A stretch of DNA of 64,000 nt from Megalopta genalis (GCF_051020955.1 NC_135014.1:23102721-23166720), one strand, 5' to 3'. Positions 1 to 11,070 are shown, counted from the first letter of the stretch. Made by a program: numbers and translations. Notes: a model not told the origin generated them from the letters alone.

Positions 1-327
1 TCGATAGAAACCAGCTAAAGCGATGATTTCCTTTCTCTGCGTCAAAGCTGAAATGTTGCAGGATACGGGAAGGGAAATACAGAGAATGTAGCATACACAT
101 TTTTTAACGTTGAAAATTTATGTTATAATTGAAATATTGCAACAAAATTGTGATTTCTTCAATACCGTATACAGTTTGATTTTTTTTATGACAAATACGA
201 TAGCAAAATTTATCTGCAATTTCAGGATTTTGGAAAAAATCGGTTTAAGTGAAAAATCCATCGAAATCGTGATCTTTTCGTTGAAACGATTTTATAATTC
301 GCTGATCCTGGATAAATTACAATTTTG
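1..327. other. AT-rich unique sequence, nothing recognised
   Basis: This stretch is moderately AT-rich with no convincing coding signal. A 73-codon frame at 110-331 is low-complexity and hydrophobic by composition and is not taken as a gene. It ends where the terminal repeat of the next element begins. Confidence 0.5.
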
Positions 328-768
328 TTGAAATACACTCAACAGCAAAATTAAAGCATCACTTGGGTTATCCTAATGCTATCGGCGCATATGTCATTTA
401 AAGTGCTGTAACTTTGCGAGAAAAAATCGTAGCGACTTCGTTTAGCCCTCAAATTAAAGGGGAAAGTCCAAACATTGCAACGATCTGAACAACATGCACG
501 ACAAAAATTGTTCCAAGTCCATAGAGAGCGTTAAACTTTGCGCTTTTTCGAAATCGCGAACATGCCGTCAGATTTATCATACTACAATCACGATGCATAA
601 TATTAAAAATTAGAATATGGCATCGCAAAGTAGAGATTTCAAGCTTGAATTTAAAAGAAAGGTCACAATTTTATGATACCTTTTAACGAAGTTACCGCCG
701 TCTAAAGGTACACAATGTTTCGTTCAAAAATTAGCCATGCTTTCATTTTGCTGTCGAGTGTATTTCAA
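328..768 (+). mobile_element. Foldback/MITE-like element, dispersed family A, copy 1
   Basis: Seen: 32-bp terminal inverted repeats at 328-359 and 737-768 match at 30 of 32 positions and share the core ACTCAACAGCAAAAT. The interior carries two blocks that recur elsewhere: 'GTAACTTTGCGAGAAAAAATCG' type sequence near 410-435, and 'AAAGTAGAGATTTCAAGCTT' near 628-650 followed by an 'AACGAAGTTACCGCCGTC' block near 686-703. The same order of blocks occurs at 2270-2625 and 5640-5975 in this orientation, and at 9315-9650 inverted. There is no ORF of transposase size, so this copy is non-autonomous. The transposon superfamily is not clear to me. This is the only copy whose terminal repeats I could delimit. 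Confidence 0.7.
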
Positions 769-1015
769 TTTCAACATAAACTTAAAAAAAAACGTCTATA
801 CCACATACTTTCTGTTCTCCCATATTCTGCAACATTTCAGCTGTAACATGAATAAATCATCGCTTTATCTCATTTCAATCAAAAGTACTTTGCTTTTGAC
901 ACAACGTCGTCTTTTTGCTCTACCCTGCGCCGTCACCGTGCGAATACCGCGAGATAGGTTCTCCAGTGGCTCGCGAAATGTTCCATTGATTCGAGGATCG
1001 TAATCACAGTTAATA

Positions 1016-1478
1016 ACGACACTATCGATTAAACCGCCGAAGCGGTGTCATCGTGCGTCCCGCAACGGGCTGGTCGAAAACGGCGCGAGCCCGTCGTCCG
1101 CGAACGTTTCGCCGATCGATGTCCCAGAGTCGTTTTCTCAGTGGTGTTGCCCCATCGAGGAAATTCCCAGCAGTCGCTAATTAGTCGCAACTGACTCTGG
1201 TAGGCTGTCTCTCGGGCGAGCAGCGTTGCTACGTCGTTCCGCGATCATTAACGAACCGGGTCGACCGAGATGGTGACCGATAGATCGCCGTCGACGCAGA
1301 CGTTTCCAAGATGGATCCGGAGATCCGTGTCGGGATAGAATTAGGAAAGCATTCTCCTGGTTCGACTAACTGATCATTTTCCGCGCCGATTAGTCGCGTT
1401 TCTTCGTAATTAACTAGTTGGCTGTGGCGTCCTCTATTCGGAGCGCGCATCTATGTGTGTCGCGAGAATCGAGCGATA
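1016..1478. other. GC-rich unique island, no gene recognised
   Basis: The stretch is GC-rich, non-repetitive and rich in TAAT-type words (for example CTAATTAGTCG near 1176 and GTAATTAACTAG near 1406). Open frames on both strands are short and overlapping, as expected in stop-poor DNA. It could hold regulatory sequence, but nothing in the sequence proves this. The 774-1015 stretch just upstream is similarly unremarkable. Confidence 0.3.
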
Positions 1479-1492
1479 ACGAGTATACTCGT
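1479..1492. repeat. Palindromic site ACGAGTATACTCGT, copy 1
   Basis: This is a perfect palindrome followed by CAAACACAG. Two further copies extended to 16 bp (GACGAGTATACTCGTC) lie at 2129-2144 and 2173-2188, and the last is also followed by a near-identical GAACACAG. Three long perfect palindromes within 710 bp, two sharing a flank, are unlikely to be chance. They could be ends of small insertion elements or protein-binding sites. Confidence 0.6.
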
Positions 1493-1540
1493 CAAACACA
1501 GAGTAAGTGTCGCTGTTAAAATATTGGATCGATAAGACGG

Positions 1541-1795
1541 TTTTATTTTATAATATTTTATATTATAATATAAAAAATATAATATATATATATTTTTTAT
1601 TATATATATATTTATAATATAAAATATAATATATATATTATATATATATATATATTATATTTTATATTATATATTTATATATTATATTTTTATTATTATA
1701 TTATTATAAAATATTATTATTATAAATAATATTATATATTATTATAAAATATAATATATATATTATATTTTATATTATAATATTTCATATTAGTA
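1541..1795. repeat. AT-only low-complexity block
   Basis: About 250 bp are composed almost entirely of A and T in irregular TATAT, TTATAA and ATTATTATAAAATA words. The block is partly self-complementary and capable of extensive hairpins. It separates palindrome copy 1 from copies 2 and 3. Confidence 0.9.
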
Positions 1796-2128
1796 ATGTT
1801 TATTTATTCACTTAACATTAATATATACTGTATACATAATAAACGAAAAACGCGGGAAAAATTAAATACTTGTAAAAGTTAAAAATTCAAATTGCTGTTG
1901 CAATTGCATCTTTGCTCGGCTAAGCAAGAAACGATGCATAATGGCACTTTGCACGTCGAACACCAATATCCTGGTTCTTCTCTAATCTTATTTTTATAAT
2001 GATGTAAAAAGCTTCGTGAAGGATTGGCCTCAAAATATTCTAAACTTTCTTTGAAATTTGAGAATATATGTTTTTGCTTCCACTAAAATTACAATTTAAG
2101 TAGCCAATGATCACTGATTTTTCCACGC

Positions 2129-2188
2129 GACGAGTATACTCGTCACGACACAAAATGCCGTCACTTCTCCGTGACGAGTATACTCGTC
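2129..2188. repeat. Paired GACGAGTATACTCGTC palindromes
   Basis: Two perfect 16-bp palindromes lie at 2129-2144 and 2173-2188, with 28 bp between them. Their inner flanks are also complementary (CGTCACG on the inside of one, CGTGACG on the inside of the other), so the pair forms a larger inverted repeat. The second copy is followed by GAACACAGC, resembling the flank of the copy at 1479. Confidence 0.65.
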
Positions 2189-2269
2189 GAACACAGCTGA
2201 CTGGTTAAAACGACTGAAACGATTAAAGTGACTAAGATCGTTCGGCATCGTCCTCTGCAAACCCGTCGA

Positions 2270-2625
2270 TGTTCGAGCTCCTGTAACTTCGTGAGAAAAC
2301 ATCGCACAATATTCTGTAGGCGCTCGTTCCGAAACGCGGACACCTCTCTAATTTCGTGCCCCTGAACTGTTCACAAACGTTCCTATCTTGTCGCTGCAAA
2401 ACGGTACGAGAATGTGTACACGGCTTTCCTTCTTTTGAAACTCAAGTGCTGAAAATTCAACTGCAGAAAAGCAACTTCAGATCTCGCTCAGTCTCGTAAT
2501 TAGAAAGGGCCTTTGATGGAAGCGAGGTCAAGGGTGTTAAAGTAGAGACTTCGCCCCTTAAAATGAGCTAAAGTACGGTGTTCCGAGATTTTTCTTTCAC
2601 GAAGTTGCGGGTGCTCGAAGATCGA
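2270..2625 (+). repeat. Dispersed family A, diverged copy 2
   Basis: The start (2277-2310, CTCCTGTAACTTCGTGAGAAAACATCG region) and the end (2540-2620, AAAGTAGAGACTTC...TTCACGAAGTTGC region) match the two conserved blocks of the element at 328-768, in the same order and at similar spacing. Terminal repeats are not recognisable here. It is more GC-rich than the other copies and looks old. Confidence 0.5.
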
Positions 2626-2817
2626 CAACGTTGCGTTTAGTGCTGCCGCAATTTACCGTGGAGGAGTCTATTGTTTTCGACACGTTATTTAGAGAAGAAT
2701 AGCGTTTTTATTCAGTGGACAATTTTATTTTGTGTAAGTGGGCATTAAAATTGTTATATAGTTATATGATAAAATAATATTGTTGTCTAATCATGCATCA
2801 AACACTTTTGGTAGATT

Positions 2818-3615
2818 TAGTGTAGAATTCAGTTTAGCCATGTTTAGGTACGTTTAGGTATGTTTAGGTACTTATAGTTACGTTTAGATACGTTTGGGCA
2901 CATTTAGACACGACGTTTAACTACGTTTAGGTTCAAATAGCTACGTTTAGGCACGTTTAGGTACATATAGCTACATTTAGGTACGTTCAGGTACAATTAG
3001 CTACGTTTAGATACGTTTAGACACGACGTTTAACTACGTATATAACCTTGACATTTAGGTTCATATAGCTATGTTTAGCTACGTTTAGGTACATATAGCT
3101 ACGTTTAGGTACATATAGCTACGTTTAGGTACGTTTAGATACATTTAGCTACGTTTAGGTATGTTTAGACAGGATGTTTAATCACGTTTAGGTACGTTTA
3201 GGTTCATATAGCTATGTTTAGCTATGTTCAGCTACGTTTAGGTACATATAGCTACGTTTAGGTACGTTTAGGTACATTTAACTACGTTTAGGTACGTTTA
3301 GACAGGACGTTTAACCACGTTTAGGTACGTTTGGACACGGCGTTTAACCACGTTTAGGTACGATTAGGTATGTTTAGCTTCGTTCATGTTCAAGTAGCTA
3401 CGTTTATCTACGTTTAGGTACGATTAGGTATGTTTAGCTTCGTTCATGTTTCATTAGCTACGTTTATCTACGTTTAGGTACATTTTTCTACATTTAGGTA
3501 CGTTTAGACACGACGTTTAACCAATGTATAGTTACGTTTGGCTACGTTTAGCTACATTCGACTGCGTTTAGGTGCGTTCAGCCACGTTTACGATCCTTTA
3601 GGCACCCTTAATGGT
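2818..3615. repeat. TACGTTTAGG minisatellite (about 10-12 bp unit)
   Basis: Roughly 800 bp are built from variants of TACGTTTAGG, often written ACGTTTAGGTAC, with single-base changes (ATGTTTAGG, ACATATAGCT). A longer rhythm is superimposed: GACACGACGTTTAAC-like words recur near 2906, 3022, 3302, 3326 and 3497. Many units contain TTAGG, the canonical insect telomere repeat, on the plus strand, but the array is not (TTAGG)n. The array fades into unique sequence near 3600. Confidence 0.9.
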
Positions 3616-5262
3616 CGTACAGATGCGTTCAGCAACATTTTGGAGGAAACCCGAGAATAATCGAAGCGCTCAGCAACCGATCATCGTCTCCCCCACACGT
3701 TCAGCTGTTTACCTCGTGATTGCCCTAACGTCGAAAGGATAAAAGTGGTGCCTGTGTACCTGATCGGTCGCTCGACGATCCGCTCCGCTTCGTCAAACTG
3801 TCACTTGGCGCGATCTACGCGCGCGTGTGCCTTCGAACACGGCGCAGCTTGTTTGCGATGTCGACGGCTTATCCGCCTCGCGTGTTATTGACATCGACAA
3901 GTGCCGCCGAGAAATCTGGCCGGGGCTGAACGGGCCCGGAAATCTGTTCAGAAATTTTCAAACGCTTTTCTCTGCTTCCCGAATCTGCGCGATTTTTAAT
4001 CACACTTCTTCGCCGGCCTCGACGCAGCTTTGAGCTTCGTCGAACCGTCTCTTACAACTTCACGAAGGCAATTTCGTTTCAACAACTTCACGTTTGGCAA
4101 TTTCCAAGAACGGAAATCAGGGTAGGTGATGAAAAAGTTGCGGACACACGCTGAAGTAAAATATTGTAACATTAGTGCCTGAATTAGATAACGACCGGTG
4201 CACGTTGCTTTATAATAATGAAAGGATTGCATTTGTACAGTTTGTACGTTTATTGCGATTTTTATGTTCGCACGTGTCTCAGTAAACAAATGGATGATTT
4301 TCACGATTTTACTAATTATGGAAGAATATATCGTATGCTGTATTCGTTCAAATATCGACGGTCTAATCGCAACAAGTGGGTCAAAAGCACGGAGCAGTGC
4401 CTCTCTTCTCTCGACGAAAACGACGGAAAATCTTCGAAAAATAAAGCAATGCACCTGAAATCTAATCGGTGTAAATATTGGGAAATGTATTCGCGCGAGC
4501 GTGCCCGACGAAATAAGTGTCGTTCGTGCGTATCGATATCGAATTAATAAATGCGTTTCTGCAGCAAAGAATGTAATGAGAGCTGGAGGGTAATTTTTGG
4601 TCGTAACCGGACCCGGCGGTGCACGGGGGAATTACATTTGTCAGGAAAAGTGAAACCGGGCCGACGTCGTTCCCCGGTCGAATAATAAATACGGGGCTGC
4701 ATTAAAACGAAAAATTAATTCCGCACGTTCCGCGGAACGGATGAAACGAGCAATCACGGCGATTGATACCGTCGCAATCTCGTTGTCATCGACCAGCAAA
4801 CGGCATTAGGAACGAACACCGCGAGCCTGCTCGCGTATGTATCATTGCCCTGTCATCGTTCTGACCGATTGGATCTCAAATTGGAAGGCAGATGATCTGC
4901 GCGGAAATGGAGCCGGCCGAACGAATCCCTGCTAGCTTTTATCTCTTCCGTTCGAATCGCGATCCCCGAATCGATCATGATCCCTATCCGCGTCTCTCAC
5001 TCTCTTTTTTTTCGGCGTTCGCGTGCTGCACGATGGGAATGGTGTACCGAGAACGCGATCCTCGGGAAACTCTTTCCGGGAAAATTCGAGCAACTTCCTT
5101 TCGAAGAAGTCGTTTATACTCGAAAGTGTGCACATCATACTGCATTTTTTTCGTTTTTCTTTTATCGTACTCGCGCGATGACTGTACAAAGTCTTTCTTT
5201 CTTTCTCTTACTTGTTCTGTAACAGAGAGTTATACATTATGCAAGGGGATGAATAAATAAAC
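3616..5262. other. Unique sequence, mixed composition, no gene supported
   Basis: GC-rich segments (3660-4030, 4590-5120) alternate with a more neutral stretch. ORFs reach 152 codons on the minus strand (3996-4454) and 122 on the plus strand (4892-5260). They overlap frames on the opposite strand, lack recognisable domains and have low-complexity composition. Nothing repetitive was noticed. Confidence 0.35.
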
Positions 5263-5639
5263 ATGAATAAATAAATTATTATATTATTATAATTGTAATA
5301 TAATTATGATATTATAATTATATAAATAAATTATTATGTATATATAGGTCGAATACAAAACTAAGAGGATATTTATTTATTTTCGACTTATCAAAATTGT
5401 TAAGAGGGAAAAGATATTTTTAACTAATTTACATATTTCTTCTAGATCGTACTGATTTTTCTAATATACAACAACATATGCAACGCTGATCTAGCCATTT
5501 TGTAATGATGTCGAAACAATATAATTTATCTTATTCTACACTGTTTCAATCTGAAAATTAAATTAAATTGCAAGACAAGGAGTTCATTTACCAAAGGATT
5601 AATTCATTTCAGGATTTCTATTCATATTTCGAAATTAGC
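5263..5639. other. AT-rich stretch
   Basis: The first 80 bp are TTATAAT-type simple sequence. The rest is unique, AT-rich DNA with no feature I can support. Confidence 0.5.
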
Positions 5640-6060
5640 ACATTTCATAGTACAATTAATGTATAATCTTCGCGAAAAAAAATCGCAGCTGCGTTTCATT
5701 TTTTTTTAATTAAAGGGGAAGGATCGAACTTCATTCGACTGTAAACTGCACCTCTGAAAAAAATTTTACAAGGACCGTGCATTTCGTCAAACTTGGCAAT
5801 ACTCAATGTAACAAACATGACCTCACATCTAAAGGTTACGTCAGTTATTACAGTGATGAGGGTGCATGAAATTAAAAATCCAGAAACACGATCTTAAAGT
5901 AGAAGTTTCAAGCTTTAATTTAAAAAAAGAGTCATCATACTACGATGATTTCTCGCGAAGTTATCGTCAGTCGTAGTTTGCCAATGTTTTATCCAATTTA
6001 TCTATACTAAAATTTTTGTTGAGCGTATAATTATTTTGAGTATATTGTCAAACTTTTGAG
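5640..6060 (+). repeat. Dispersed family A, copy 3
   Basis: This copy is clearly homologous, in opposite orientation, to 9315-9650: shared landmarks include AATCGCAGCTGCG, a TCAAACTTGGCAATACTCA block, AGGTTACGTCAGTTATTACAG and AAAGTAGAAGTTTCAAGCTTTAA. It also matches 328-768 over the AAAGTAGA...AAGTTA part. Terminal repeats are decayed, although a GTTGAGCGTATAATTATTTTG stretch near 6018 may be a degraded end. There is no coding capacity. Confidence 0.7.
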
Positions 6061-6831
6061 TCTCGATAGTCATGCTAATTTTTGAGTGGCAGTTGTTTGG
6101 AGATTGTGTGACGTACGTGCTCCGCCTAGGAAACGTGGCGGCGGCGGGTTAAATCGAAACCAGATTTGTCTACCGAGGGAACAATTGAAGACAATTATTG
6201 CTCCTAATCATTGTAGCCATGATTAAAATGATATTGGAAGGTAATGGTTCACAAACGGGCGTATAGAGATCGTGTTACATTGTGAAGTGGTCGTTGAACT
6301 TCGGATCGATCCGCGACACCCCCGCAACGAGGAAAATCGGGGGGATGGGTGGTCGGAACGATTCACAATTGAATGTTAGACAGAGATTAAACTCTCTAAT
6401 CGAGAACTCTGGTTTTTCCATTACCGGGACGCTCTCGTTGTCGGTCATTCGCTCACAATGGACAACCGTTGTCCGTTCTGTCCACCGTCAACAACAATTC
6501 CCCACCCACCGCGAGGGCGGCGTGTTTCACACGGCCGGACAGAAGCCCCGCGACCACCAAATGACGGTGGCCCACCCACGCGCCCTGTCGGCACCGCGGC
6601 ATCGCGAAGAAGGGTTGTGGCGTGAAAAGTTTTCGGCCGTGATTGACGTGACAGGGGTTCCAACCCTCGTCGGCCATTTAATTAATGGAAATTGATCGCC
6701 CCTTTGGAACGCCGCGCTGCGCCGCGAACAACCGTCGACGTCCGGCCGCGTTTCATGGCCACCATGACGGCTCGCGGGCTCTGCGAATGATCGCGAGTGA
6801 TTCTCGATTGTTATACGCGCCAAAAATCTCC
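6061..6831. other. GC-rich unique island, no gene supported
   Basis: A 137-codon plus-strand frame (6282-6695) and three overlapping minus-strand frames of 72-98 codons share the same bases. That is typical of stop-poor GC-rich non-coding DNA. No domain, signal peptide or splice context could be recognised. Confidence 0.35.
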
Positions 6832-7091
6832 TTAACCCCTTGACATAGCATTTTCTTCGCAGTTACTGCGACTCGAAATTTTTCGATTGCAATCATTTCT
6901 TCGAGGGGGAAGAAAATTGGTGCTTTTTGTGTGCCTAAATTTTGCTTAAATGCTTAGATATTGATGGCAAGAGATTAAAATTTTATTGTAATGTAATATG
7001 TTATTACTAATAATATGTTATTACTAGTAATATGTTATTACTAGTAATTTTCATGACGATTAGGAATCGTCAAAGTACGGCAAGGGGTTAA
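6832..7091. mobile_element. TTAA-flanked MITE, piggyBac-like ends, copy 1
   Basis: The ends are perfect 11-bp inverted repeats: TTAACCCCTTG at 6832-6842 and CAAGGGGTTAA at 7081-7091. Read as a TTAA target duplication plus a CCCCTTG terminus, this fits the known insertion habit of piggyBac-superfamily elements. At 260 bp it has no transposase. Near 6993-7050 the interior contains three tandem copies of a roughly 20-bp unit based on AATATGTTATTACTAGT. A related element lies at 24943-25143. Confidence 0.7.
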
Positions 7092-8390
7092 TGCTACCAT
7101 GATATTCTTAATTTTTATTACATTATTACTTAATTTTGTATTTACTGTTATAACGATATTTGTACGTCATCTTTTTATATAATTAACAATGGTATGGGTT
7201 AGAATCGTAGTGGCCTAAGTCACATTATTTTCATTGTTGGAAACAAGGACTGTTATTGTTTTCTAATATGTGTATTGTTCACTGGCCAAATTTATTGTTA
7301 AGGTTATTTTGAGTTGAGTTGAGTTGAGTTAATTTATAATATCTTTGCAATTTCTTTGACTTGTCTTTTTAACATTTTGGTACGTATAGATTACATTTTG
7401 AAAAGTAAATTGAAATGTTCGAAAATGTCACTTGTTACATTTTTAACGTTTTAACCCACTGAATTTTATCAGATTTTATTTTATCAAGACAATAGAACCG
7501 AATGGGTCATTATGAAAAAAGTATTCATTTCGGTAAACGAAAATGTTTTTGTATGAAAAATTAACGATTCAGGTGGGGAACGAAATTCATGGTATCTGTG
7601 TTTCGTACACGAGAGAAACAACGACAATTAAAAATTACTGAATTCCATTCATATAAAACCATGCATGCATTGTTAATTTCATTGAATTGAATGCTTTCTG
7701 TGTAAAATTATGTTGAATTAGCCAGGAAGCTTTCGTCAGCCAATTAATTTGAGTTTCGTTAAATTAGACGACATCGTTAATTTATGCCATATTATCACTT
7801 AATATTGTATTTATTATTTAATATTGTATTTATTCTTATAACGAGCTTCGTTCGTCACCTCTTCATCAATTTAACAATTGTATCATATTTTATTGTATAA
7901 ATCTTAACGTATAAGTATAAATTTTAATTTATAAAAAATAATTTTCTATATGACGAATATGTTTCAACGATTTCAAGAACTTTTTCAAGAACTGCTAGGA
8001 TCGTTACGAAAAAAAAAGTACAAGAATGTTACTGAACATTCGTTTCAATAAATAAAAATACTTTTGTACGAGAAATCGAGATTTCAGGTGGGGCGAACAA
8101 AACTCGTGAATCTAAATGAATGCATGAGAGAACGACAGCAAAAAGATTCATGAATTCCATCGATATAAAATTATGCATGCATTGTTCATTCAATTAAAAT
8201 GAATGGTATCGTCGAACAATATTCGAACTCCGCTTACGTCTTCGGGATTTTGCAATTCACGAATTTCTATCACAGTCGCCGAACAACCCGAAAAGATACA
8301 TATTCTGTTGGAATAGTCATGAATCTCTCGGCAGCCAGTTGATTCGAATTCGGTTAAATTAGATCACTCCTTGGTAATAGCTCGGCCAGC
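7092..8390 (+). repeat. Degenerate two-copy tandem duplication (about 0.5-0.7 kb unit)
   Basis: Matching landmarks appear twice in the same order: a CTTAATtTTGTATTTAcTgTTATAACG block (7120 and 7797), a GATTTCAGGTGGGG-like block (7568 and 8082), CATGCATGCATTGTT (7660 and 8172), and a CGGTTAAATTAGA-like block (7757 and 8352). Offsets vary from about 510 to 680 bp, so indels have accumulated. A short (TTGAG)4 run lies at 7307-7330. No ORF of note. Confidence 0.55.
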
Positions 8391-8576
8391 TTCCTCTGAC
8401 AGCAAGAAAAATTTCCCACGGCGTTTCTCATCGTTCTGCGTCAGCGAGGCCCGGAATTTATCCGAATTACCGCGATTATTCATCGGGACGAAAGCCCGCG
8501 GCATTAACGCTTCGATAAGGCACTCGGGGCTAAATTTTAACGATTGTCTCTGGCGTATCAGCCTTCTCCCTCTCAC

Positions 8577-8585
8577 CCTCTCTCC

Positions 8586-8640
<55 letters not shown>
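8577..8640. repeat. (CT)n microsatellite
   Basis: A nearly pure CT dinucleotide run sits in an otherwise GC-rich stretch. It generates spurious Ser/Leu and Arg/Glu frames on both strands. Confidence 0.95.
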
Positions 8641-9310
8641 CTTCTCGTCGGCTCTCCGTCTCTCCTGGCAGAAATGGAATTGGCGGAACGTGTGGAGAGC
8701 CTCTTGAAAAATTGAATTACGGCGTTCGGAATCGCATCACGTTGTACAAGACGTGGAAACGGGCGGAGCATAATGTATTACCGGCCGGGCGTGTCCTAAT
8801 AAAAATTTTCGTCGCGACTCGGCCGCCGTCTCTCGCCGCTCTCGTTAATTCTACCCCTGGCCATGCAAAAATGCGACAATTTTCGACCGCGAATAACCCG
8901 CTGGAAAATTAACGAAATTCCGGGCCAAGCGCAGATTTGCTTTTCAAAGCCGAATCCGGCCTCGAACATTTTCGACCGATCCTACGATCGCCGGGAACTG
9001 TTTCAGCCAGTTTCTTCAAGGCCTGTTGCAGGATCTTTCGGACAGTTCCGAGAATTTCTATGAAACGCTTCCAGCTGCTTCGCCAGTTCCTGCACATACA
9101 ATTACCTCGAATCACTGTTGCTACGAAATCTTTCAAGTCGCTTCTGCAGTTTTTATGAAATGTTTTGTTTCTTCAATTTTTACGGAAGATTTTATAATTT
9201 TTCTAGCTACTTTAGTTACTTTTGCTATCTCTCTAGCTTAATTACTCCAGTTATATTAAAATATATTGCTAACAAAAGCATAGAAAAATGTTGGATAAAA
9301 ATTGACCAAC
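8641..9310. other. Unique sequence, no gene supported
   Basis: The stretch is GC-rich to about 9060, then AT-rich. ORFs up to 122 codons overlap each other on both strands and partly derive from the CT run. No repeat or RNA gene was noticed. Confidence 0.35.
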
Positions 9311-9314
9311 TTTG

Positions 9315-9710
9315 ACCGACGATAACTCCGCGAAACATCATCGTTAGATGATGACTCTTTTTTTAAATTAAAGCTTGAAACCTCTACTTTAACATAGTGT
9401 TTCTGGATTTTAAATTTTATGCACTGTCATTACTGTAATAACTGACGTAACCTTTAAATGTGAGGTCATGTTTGTCACACTGAGAATTGCCAAGTTTGAC
9501 GAAATGCACGTACTCCGTAAAATTTTTTTCAGAGATGCAGTTTACAGTAGAATGAAGCACGATGCTTCCCCTTTAATTTAGAAAAAAGGAAACCCAGCTG
9601 CGATTTTTTTTCGCAAAGTTACAGCAGTTTGAAGTGACCCTTGCATTTTCGACGATAACTCCAGCGAAAAATCCACGTAGGATGATGATTTTATTTTTAA
9701 ACAATGTGTT
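9315..9710 (-). repeat. Dispersed family A, inverted copy 4 plus start of a second unit
   Basis: The reverse complement matches 5640-5975 over its whole length, including the CAGCTGCG, CAAGTTTGACGAAATGCA and AAGCTTGAAACCTCTACTTTAA blocks. From about 9648 the motif CGACGATAACTCC...GATGATGA, which also opens the copy at 9316, starts again and then breaks off. A second, truncated unit therefore sits directly behind the first. Confidence 0.7.
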
Positions 9711-9769
9711 ATATATATACAATTTTAAAGAACTAGTTTATAATAAAGCTTGTAATAAAGTTTATAATA

Positions 9770-9905
9770 AAGCTTGTTGGTAATCGGTAACTATAAAAAC
9801 GAGCCGCAAGCTTCCAATAATCATATCTGCGCTTCCAAAATTGTCCATTTTTGTGTACAATTTGAACGTCAATTAGAGAGAACTTACTTTATACCTCTAA
9901 CAGAG
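9770..9905 (+). repeat. Dispersed foldback family B, partial copy
   Basis: The run AATCGGTAACTATAAAAACGAGCC, then AATAATCATATCTGCGCTTCC, ATTGTCCATTTTTGTGTACAA and GAACGTCAATTAGAGAGAA matches one arm of the fuller copies at 33653-33846 and 41671-41870. The opposite arm is missing. Related sequence is also seen at 42722-42752. Confidence 0.6.
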
Positions 9906-10115
9906 TATTAACACTAAACCTATCACCGCCGTTCAAACGACCCATCTCACATCTTTTATTTCATAATTATTAAAGTCATAAAGCACACCATTCTAAAAAT
10001 GGTACAAATTTTGAATAAATTCTATCTTGTAATCCTTACGAAGCAAATTCTGTTAGTCGCTTTTAGCCCTCGGCAAATTTAATGTTAATATCCTACAGTA
10101 AAATTTATAGCTCCA
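9906..10115 (+). repeat. Dispersed family C segment
   Basis: Sequence from TTAACACTAAACCTATCACCGCC (9909) through ATGGTACAAATTTTGAATAAATTC (10009) to TTAGTCGCTTTTAGCCCTCGG (10054) recurs in pieces. The middle part is at 41870-41975 as the direct reverse complement. The AACACTAAACC part is inverted at 42352-42392. A related stretch with TTAGTCGCTTTTAGAGCTCG lies at 36430-36600. In two places it abuts family B, so the two may form one composite element. Confidence 0.5.
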
Positions 10116-10266
10116 TCTTAAAGCATAAATCCACATAATCCATAAAATCTACAAAACGAACAATGAACAAGATCGATTAAAGAATCCTTTCGCAAAAATT
10201 TTCTTGTTTATGCTGCAACAAAATTTAAGCAGCTCTGCTTCTAAAGTTGCTGTCTACAGTGTAAAC

Positions 10267-10782
10267 CAGGGGTGGCCAAAGCGTCGACCACAGTCGACTG
10301 TTCAAAACTGGCCTAACTATTCCTAGTCGCCCGCCTGTCTGATATTATCCATGTCCATTTTAAATTTAAACTTATTTTTGGCTATAAATTACTACTTTCC
10401 TTATGATCACTTATCACATTCGACGTTGACAGACCGCCGCCTATAATTTAACCCGAGAAAGATAACCTACGTCGCAGAGGCGCCTGCGAAGACTGTTGAT
10501 TTTTATTAATTTTTCATAGAGGTCTAGTGATTTAAGTTTAAAATTACTTAAAATATAAAAAAATATAATATAAATGCATTTTATTTTTACAATGATGCCA
10601 AACCTTTAAAATGACTAGATTAACTTAAATAAATATCCATTGTTAGTATAAAATTGACGCCTTAGAAAAGCGTATACGCCTCTGAAGCGTATGGTTATCT
10701 TTTACGTACGTTGTCATATGGTTATCTTTCTAGGGTTAAAAAACCATGTCGCCCGTAGCGATCGAAAGTTTGGCCACCCCTG
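10267..10782. mobile_element. Non-autonomous hAT element with 8-bp target site duplication
   Basis: The ends are CAGGGGTGGCCAAA (10267-10280) and its exact reverse complement TTTGGCCACCCCTG (10769-10782). The flanking octamers GTGTAAAC (10259-10266) and GTGTAGAC (10783-10790) differ at one base. A CAGGG terminus with an 8-bp duplication is diagnostic of the hAT superfamily. The 516-bp interior has no transposase ORF. It contains sub-terminal inverted segments related to AAAGATAACC (near 10455 and, inverted, near 10690-10730). The single mismatch in the duplication suggests a moderately old insertion. Confidence 0.88.
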
Positions 10783-11003
10783 GTGTAGACCGTCCTCGCG
10801 TCCGCAGTTCCCAAAAAAACCTCGCACCTCCTTTATTTTCCACAAAATCTCCCCAGCCGGTTCTCCGATTTCGAAATCGTTCATTAGGCTCTCGCTGAAT
10901 AAAAGATGACGCTAGTCTCGGCCGGATGGCCGAATCATCTCGTCGCATAAGCAGCGTCGTCTTTGGGGAACGTTGCAAATGCTTCCCGGAAAGAGCGGTG
11001 GCG

Positions 11004-11070
11004 AGCGAGAAAAACAGAAAGAGAGAGAGTGAGAGAATAAGAGAGAAAGAGAGACGGAAGGGACAAGGTC
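11004..11070. repeat. GA-rich low-complexity tract
   Basis: Interrupted GAGAGA/AAGAGAG sequence forms an imperfect polypurine tract on the plus strand. Confidence 0.85.
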
